This document shows positions 59,166 to 64,000 of a DNA stretch of 64,000 bases, in pieces. The position numbers and the translations under genes were made by a program. Numbering within the stretch: the stretch's first letter is position 1; every line of letters begins with the position of its first letter. Origin of the DNA: G965216695 sp965216695 (lineage in GTDB: Bacteria; Pseudomonadota; Gammaproteobacteria; Pseudomonadales; Azotimanducaceae); contig OZ244212.1 in the NCBI GenBank assembly GCA_965216695.1, forward strand, positions 1,426,001 through 1,490,000. Direction: 5' to 3'. The notes under the pieces were generated by a model, which saw only the letters and a program-made list of their open reading frames with translations, did no database searches and was not told the origin of the DNA.

Positions 59166-59858
59166 GTGAACAGCACGCGCAAGAAACAATCCAACGTGAA
59201 CTTCGCACGCAACGCGATTCTGGCTGCCGTCGTGTTGATCATCGGCGGTGCCGTCGTGTTTGCGATGACCCAGATATTCGGCGGTGTCGGAGAATCGGTG
59301 TCAGAAGGCGACCACTACACACTGGTGGAGGATCCGAGGCCACGACGCGACGGTGAGCCGATCGTCGTCCGCGAGTTCTTCTCGTATGGATGCGTACACT
59401 GTAAGAACTTCGATCCAATGATCAACGACTGGGCCGAACGTCTGCCGGACGGCGTCCGATTGGAAAAAGTTCCCGTTACGTTTCAACCACAGTGGACACT
59501 GCTGGCCCGGGCGTATTACGCGCTTCTGGAAACCGACGCACTGGCGCAGAATAACGAACGCCTGTTCCGCGCGATTCACGACAACCGGCGAGTTTTTCAG
59601 TCGCTTGAGGAGATTGCCGAATTCGTCGATGGCAACGGTATAACCACGCAGCAGTTTCTGAGCGCCGCGAACGCGCCGAAGGTCGACCGGCGGGTTCGTC
59701 AGGTGAACACGCAACTGCGCCGCTTCGGTATTCAGAGCGTTCCGTCCCTGGTGGTCGATGACCGCTACGTGGTGAACATGGCCGTCGGCCGCCAGCAAGC
59801 GCTCGACGTCGCAATGCGTCTGATCGAACAACCTCCGGAAGCTACCACCGCGCAGTGA
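59166..59858 (+). CDS. dsbA: Thiol:disulfide interchange protein DsbA family
   Basis: 230 residues. An N-terminal membrane or signal segment (ILAAVVLIIGGAVVFAMTQ) places the domain in the periplasm. The active site is CVHC (Cys76, Cys79) in FFSYGCVHCKNF, and the cis-Pro loop is RFGIQSVPSLVVDDRYVV. It oxidises cysteines of exported proteins, or acts as a DsbA-like partner for a specific client. Together with the exported redoxin at 25 kb it shows periplasmic thiol chemistry. Its 3' end overlaps the receptor gene by 17 bases. Confidence 0.92.
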   Translation: MNSTRKKQSNVNFARNAILAAVVLIIGGAVVFAMTQIFGGVGESVSEGDHYTLVEDPRPRRDGEPIVVREFFSYGCVHCKNFDPMINDWAERLPDGVRLEKVPVTFQPQWTLLARAYYALLETDALAQNNERLFRAIHDNRRVFQSLEEIAEFVDGNGITTQQFLSAANAPKVDRRVRQVNTQLRRFGIQSVPSLVVDDRYVVNMAVGRQQALDVAMRLIEQPPEATTAQ

Positions 59859-61977
59859 AGGTGAAGCCGACGCGGCTCGGCTCGCCCAACTGGTTGAAGC
59901 CTCGGGGTGTGTACAGGTCCCGAGGATCATTACCAAAGAAGAAGCCACGCACCACGTACTTTTCGTCCGTGACGTTGCGTGCCCACAACCGGGCATCCCA
60001 GCCACGCCCCCGATAGTTGAGACTCGCGTTCAACAGCTCGTAGGACGGCGCCCGCTCCGCATGCGCGTCGGACAGATAATAGTCCCCCCGACCCTCCAGC
60101 CCGATCCGCAACGTCCACCTGTCGTTGGGCATCAGATCCCAACCTCCGTAGAACTGATACGCCGGTGCCTGCGCCTGTCGGCGCCCGTCGAGATTCTCGC
60201 CCGCACCGTTCACGAAATCTTCGTACTCCGTTTCGAGCAACCCGACGTTGGCAAACACCGACAACCAGGGCTTCACATACCAGGCCAGCTCCACCTCGGC
60301 GCCACGGTTGAATCCCCGCGCCGCGTTGTCCGTGAAGTCGATGAACTCGGCGCTGCCGTCGTCGCGAACGAGTACGACTGAGGTATTCACCTGCACCGCC
60401 CGCCGCAGCATCCAGAACAGTGACGTCGTGACATCCAATCGACCGTCGAACAGCCGCGCTTTGTACCCGATCTCTGCGTTCCAGAGCTTCTCCGGTTCGA
60501 ACACGCGCCGCTCGACAGGAAGGGTTCCGCTGGTATTGAAACCGCCCGCTTTGTAACCGCGCGACAACGCAGCGTAGGCCATCGCCCGGTCGCCCAGATC
60601 GTACTCGGCTGTCAGGCGACCACCAACCATGTCGTCGCCCGGTGAAAAATCAACACCAAGCGAATCGTCGTAGTCCGACTCGTGCCGCTCATAGCGCAGC
60701 CCGAGCGTCGTGCGCAACCTCGGCGTGAGCGGTCGAGTAACTTCGGCGTACGCCGCATACCGATCCACTGAGTAGTCGCTCGCGAATGGTGCCGTTAGAA
60801 ACGTGTAGCGTCTGACGAGATCGACGCTCTGCCGTAGATGGAACACGCCGGCAACCCAGTCGAACGCGGGATTGTCGACAGAAACCAGCCGTAGATCCAC
60901 CGTCAGGTTGGTGCGTTGGCGCGTGTACCGGTCCGTTGACGAATAACCGAACGGATGAAAACCAACGAAGGTCCAATCTTCGTCATAGCCGTAGTCGCTG
61001 TCACTGTCGGAGTAGCCAATGCGCGCTTCGAAACGCTGACCCGTTCCGAGTGCATAGTCCCCGCCAAACCCGGCATACCAGCTGCGCTGCTCGTCCCTGC
61101 CGGGCTCGTCCGAAAGCGTCGTGCGATCGTTGTTCAGCGAAAACGCATCGTAGCCGTTGTCGACGTCGACGAACCCGGCATGGAACACCGACCGATCGCC
61201 CCGATCGGAATCCACGACCCATTTCGTTCGGGCCATGAACTCGTCGCGTTCGCCGGTGTCGTCGCGCTCCAGATGGCGATTCTTTATGAAGCCGTCGTCA
61301 TGGTAACGGTTGACCGCGAGCCGCATACCCACATTGGAACTCACAGGGCCTGAAATTACGGCGCCAGTACCCAGCGCGCCGTAGTCGCCGCCGTCGAGTT
61401 GCACGTATCCACTGAATGAATCGGTTGGATCCGGCGTTGTCACGTTGATCAATCCCGCCAACGCGTTTGCACCGTACAGCGTGCCTTGCGGACCGCGAAG
61501 TACCTCCACCTGGCTGGCATCGAACAGCGTCGCGACCGTGCCGACCCCGCTGAAGTCAATGCCGTCGAGCAACAGACCCACCGACGCATTAAGCGGCTCC
61601 GCGAACTGGCCCCGCTCACCTATGCCGCGGATCTGAAGAAATCGCGCGCGGGATCCGCCGCTGGAGAAGTTGACGTTGGGAATCCAGCCGAGGGTCTGGT
61701 CCAGATGCTGTACGGTGCCTTCGGCCCGCTCCGCGATCGCCACCACCGAAACACTCGACGGCGTCCTATGCACCGATGCGTCCCGGAACTCGGCGGTAAC
61801 TACAATCTCTTCGATCAACGGCTCCGAGGTGGCTGCACCGGCGCGCACCGCCCCGCCGTTAACCACAACCGACAATGCGACCAGCCAGGTCCAAGCTGTC
61901 GACGCTTTATACAACCGCCTACACAACCGCCTGCACAACCGCCCAGACAACCGCCGCGCGTAGCTACCGGATTTCAT
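59842..61977 (-). CDS. TonB-dependent receptor, probable thiamine-compound uptake
   Basis: 711 residues. After the signal sequence comes the TonB box EEIVVTAEF, then a plug domain (FLQIRGIGERGQF, QVEVLRGPQGTLYGANALAGLINVTT) and a 22-strand barrel ending in an aromatic residue (VGFTFTARW). It imports a ligand across the outer membrane with energy from TonB-ExbBD. A TPP riboswitch in its leader points to thiamine or a precursor as ligand. The ATG has GGAGGTGA five bases upstream; a GTG two codons before is in frame. It converges with dsbA. Confidence 0.95.
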   Translation of the reverse strand: MKSGSYARRLSGRLCRRLCRRLYKASTAWTWLVALSVVVNGGAVRAGAATSEPLIEEIVVTAEFRDASVHRTPSSVSVVAIAERAEGTVQHLDQTLGWIPNVNFSSGGSRARFLQIRGIGERGQFAEPLNASVGLLLDGIDFSGVGTVATLFDASQVEVLRGPQGTLYGANALAGLINVTTPDPTDSFSGYVQLDGGDYGALGTGAVISGPVSSNVGMRLAVNRYHDDGFIKNRHLERDDTGERDEFMARTKWVVDSDRGDRSVFHAGFVDVDNGYDAFSLNNDRTTLSDEPGRDEQRSWYAGFGGDYALGTGQRFEARIGYSDSDSDYGYDEDWTFVGFHPFGYSSTDRYTRQRTNLTVDLRLVSVDNPAFDWVAGVFHLRQSVDLVRRYTFLTAPFASDYSVDRYAAYAEVTRPLTPRLRTTLGLRYERHESDYDDSLGVDFSPGDDMVGGRLTAEYDLGDRAMAYAALSRGYKAGGFNTSGTLPVERRVFEPEKLWNAEIGYKARLFDGRLDVTTSLFWMLRRAVQVNTSVVLVRDDGSAEFIDFTDNAARGFNRGAEVELAWYVKPWLSVFANVGLLETEYEDFVNGAGENLDGRRQAQAPAYQFYGGWDLMPNDRWTLRIGLEGRGDYYLSDAHAERAPSYELLNASLNYRGRGWDARLWARNVTDEKYVVRGFFFGNDPRDLYTPRGFNQLGEPSRVGFTFTARW

Positions 61978-62097
61978 CGTCACCTCCGCCCGCGCGCCGC
62001 TGCACGGCGTGCGTGTTCACAAACAGCTGGGGAGGCGTGCGATCGGCCGAGGGTGCGGCTGGCGCACTCGCTGCGATCGCGGTTCTGAGAGTCCGCC

Positions 62098-62207
62098 TAT
62101 TCCTACGCCGGTATTACCCGGTTCAGGTTCAAAGGGTCCACCGTCACCGATCACGCACACATGTGCCGACCGCGGTGTCTCAGGAAAACCACCCCTTAGG
62201 TAGCCCG
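62098..62207 (-). promoter_or_regulatory. TPP riboswitch (THI element)
   Basis: On the minus strand the leader has the conserved TPP core: AAGGGGTGG, CTGAGA, then after a variable stem ACCCTTTGAACCTGA, CCGGGTAATACCGG and GCGTAGGAA. Both the pyrimidine and pyrophosphate helices can be drawn. No terminator is visible, but CGCCTCC (62031-62037 complement) can pair with the Shine-Dalgarno GGAGGTG (61981-61987 complement) of the receptor gene, suggesting translational control: TPP binding would hide the start. Pairing was judged by eye. Confidence 0.93.
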
Positions 62208-62289
62208 ATTGTCGCATCGACACGCTCGCGCGCACAACCGCGTTGCCGCGATTGTTCGGCACACACGACGTTTGGGCTAAACTGCACCG

Positions 62290-62961
62290 ATGGGCGAATA
62301 CGAGCTGTTGATCGCAACCCTCGCACTGATGTTCGGCGCATCCTGGGCCAGCGGCATCAACCTGTACGCCACCGTCGCCGTGCTTGGGATCGGTGGCGCG
62401 ACCGGACACATCGCTCTTCCCGAGCAACTCGATGTACTGACCCGTCCGCTGGTGATTGGCGTTGCGTGCACGATGTATTGCATCGAGTTTCTCGCAGACA
62501 AGATCCCCGGTTTGGATTCGCTATGGGACGCGTTGCACACATTCATCCGGATTCCAGCCGGCGCGGCGCTCGCTGCGGGTGCAGTCGGCGACGTGAGCCC
62601 GGCACTCGCGATCGCCGCAGGACTAGCCGGCGGCAGCGTCACCGCAGCGACCCACGGCGCGAAGGCGGGTACACGGGCAATCATCAACACGTCACCCGAA
62701 CCGGTGTCCAACTGGACGGCGTCGCTCGCGGAAGATGCAGCCGTGTTCGCGGGGCTCTGGACGGCTCTGTCGCAGCCGTGGGTGTTTCTGGTTCTGCTCG
62801 CGGCGTTTTCGTTACTGCTCTGCTGGCTGCTGCCGCGCATCTGGCGCGGCGTCCGCGCGGTGGGGCGCCGCGTGCGCAGCTGGTTCGTGCCTGGCGACCG
62901 GCGCCATCGCGATGCTTCCGCGCCCCGCCCGGTCGGCGGATCCGAAACGCCGCCGCATTGA
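62290..62961 (+). CDS. DUF4126 family membrane protein
   Basis: 223 residues, mostly hydrophobic, with five to six membrane helices and a basic C-terminal tail. DUF4126 marks are SWASGINLYATVAVLG, IEFLADKIPGLDSLWDALHTFIRIPAGA and TAATHGAKAGTRAIINTSPEPVSNW. The family is widespread and unstudied. It is divergent from the riboswitch-controlled receptor gene and lies 19 bases before mrcB, so the two may share a transcript. Confidence 0.88.
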   Translation: MGEYELLIATLALMFGASWASGINLYATVAVLGIGGATGHIALPEQLDVLTRPLVIGVACTMYCIEFLADKIPGLDSLWDALHTFIRIPAGAALAAGAVGDVSPALAIAAGLAGGSVTAATHGAKAGTRAIINTSPEPVSNWTASLAEDAAVFAGLWTALSQPWVFLVLLAAFSLLLCWLLPRIWRGVRAVGRRVRSWFVPGDRRHRDASAPRPVGGSETPPH

Positions 62962-62980
62962 CGTTCCCGGCCAATCCCGA

Positions 62981-64000
62981 ATGACAAAACTGCGCTGGCG
63001 ACCGCAACTCGCCATGTCCGCCAAGATCGCGACGGCACTGGTGGCTTGGGGAATCATCATCGTCGGCGCGTACCTGGTGCAGGTCGACCGCGCGATCGTT
63101 GGGGTTTTTGAAGGACGCCGATGGTCCGTCCCCGCGCAGGTGTTCGCGCAGCCCGAGGCGTTGTATCCGGGCGCCGCGATCGATCGGAGTCGCCTTATCC
63201 GGGAGCTCCAACGACTGGGTTACGTGCCCCAGAGCGAACTGAGCCGCAGCGGCACGTTCGACGCAACACCGGTCCATCACCCCGATGACTCGAACCAGGT
63301 GCGGATACACCTGCGCAGCTTCAACTTCCTCGACGCACCCCGGCGCGCGGAGAAGGTGACGGTGTACTTTGCCGATCGCAAAGTCGAACGACTCACAACC
63401 AGCGATGGTCGCGCGCTGAATCTGCTGCGGCTGGATCCAGCGGTGATCGGCAGCTTCTTCGACACGCACGGTGAAGACCGCCTGATCCTTACGCCCACCG
63501 ACGTACCCCGGCTGCTGACGGACGCGTTGAAAGCGGTGGAAGACCGGAACTTCGACCACCATCCAGGCTTCGACCTGCGAGGCATCCTCAGAGCCGCGTG
63601 GATCAACCTGCGCAATCGAGAGCTGCAGCAGGGCGGCAGCACGCTGACGCAGCAGCTGGTGAAAAGCTACTTTCTCGACAACCGTCGAACGCTCGGTCGC
63701 AAACTGCGCGAGCTGGCCATGGCCGTGATTCTGGAGCTGCGCTTCAGCAAGCCCGATCTGATGAATGCGTACGTGAACGAGATCTACCTCGGCCAGGCCG
63801 GCCGCCGCGCGATTCACGGCTTCGGGCTCGGGGCGCAGTTCTATTTCAACAAGCCGCTCGTGGAACTTGAGGTCGCCGAGATAGCGACGCTGATCGCGAT
63901 CATCCGCGGGCCCTCGTACTACAATCCGTTTCGCTTTCCGGAGCGCGTTCGCACACGCCGCGACCTGGTGCTGGCGACGATGCACTCGCACAAACTGATC
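62981..64000 (+). CDS. mrcB: Penicillin-binding protein 1B, 5' part
   Basis: The frame starts at an ATG and runs off the window after 340 codons. A short cytosolic tail and membrane helix (IATALVAWGIIIVGAYLVQ) precede a UvrB2-like region and the GT51 glycosyltransferase domain: AVEDRNFDHHPGFD with catalytic Glu, GGSTLTQQLVKSYFL and RKLRELAMAVILE. Its full form polymerises and cross-links peptidoglycan at the inner membrane. The transpeptidase domain is outside the window. PBP1B is a gammaproteobacterial-type enzyme, in line with the proposed host. Confidence 0.95.
   Translation, partial: MTKLRWRPQLAMSAKIATALVAWGIIIVGAYLVQVDRAIVGVFEGRRWSVPAQVFAQPEALYPGAAIDRSRLIRELQRLGYVPQSELSRSGTFDATPVHHPDDSNQVRIHLRSFNFLDAPRRAEKVTVYFADRKVERLTTSDGRALNLLRLDPAVIGSFFDTHGEDRLILTPTDVPRLLTDALKAVEDRNFDHHPGFDLRGILRAAWINLRNRELQQGGSTLTQQLVKSYFLDNRRTLGRKLRELAMAVILELRFSKPDLMNAYVNEIYLGQAGRRAIHGFGLGAQFYFNKPLVELEVAEIATLIAIIRGPSYYNPFRFPERVRTRRDLVLATMHSHKLI

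Overview
The window looks like chromosome of a GC-rich Proteobacterium, most likely a gammaproteobacterium. It carries a GlnRS of the HIGH/MSKR type, a bifunctional penicillin-binding protein 1B, CreA, MlaA/MlaC proteins and a TonB-dependent receptor, all typical of a Gram-negative envelope. No rRNA, tRNA, prophage or CRISPR array was seen, so the lineage cannot be narrowed further. Genes are densely packed, and many neighbours overlap by ATGA, GTGA or TGATG junctions.

Region by region. 1-13 kb: HMG-CoA lyase (cut by the edge) coupled to glnS; a transglutaminase-like protein; TesB thioesterase; a 21-codon leader ORF in front of a heterodimeric ABC exporter; a pair of acyl-CoA dehydrogenases followed by a DUF523-DUF1722 protein; YjbQ. 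13-17 kb: a large multi-PAS GGDEF-EAL c-di-GMP protein. 16.6-24.7 kb: a same-strand array that runs TatT-type TPR lipoprotein, TRAP solute receptor, TRAP small and large membrane subunits, MlaC-like protein, MlaA lipoprotein, HpnN/MMPL-like RND protein. Its members overlap or lie close together, which suggests one envelope lipid or hydrophobic-substrate trafficking system. Just upstream, on the same strand, is an exported redoxin whose active-site Cys codon is an in-frame TGA followed by a SECIS-like hairpin, so it is a probable selenoprotein.

27-36 kb: LLM-type flavin/F420 oxidoreductases and a compact operon with the whole coenzyme F420 pathway (PPOX-like protein, NADPH:F420 reductase, cofE, cofD, cofC and a fused cofG-cofH/fbiC). 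Three further LLM proteins and a second PPOX-like protein occur at 43-58 kb, so F420-linked redox chemistry is probably a real part of this organism's metabolism. 36-41 kb: an ECF42-type sigma factor with its DGPF/YCII partner, a large compound palindromic repeat, a VOC protein, an MFS transporter behind an orphan terminator, and an alpha/beta hydrolase.

41-58 kb: aminotransferase, zinc-ribbon and SRPBCC proteins, fatty acid desaturase, CreA, and a catabolic set for CoA-linked substrates (acyl-CoA dehydrogenase, acyl-CoA synthetase, two enoyl-CoA hydratases in the window, APH-type phosphotransferase, two MBL hydrolases, three LLM oxidoreductases). 58-64 kb: glutaredoxin-like protein, DsbA, a TonB receptor under a TPP riboswitch (hence a probable thiamine-compound receptor), DUF4126, and the 5' part of mrcB.

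The most notable items are the selenoprotein with its SECIS-like element, the TPAT-TRAP/MlaC/MlaA/RND array, and the F420 pathway in a proteobacterial context.
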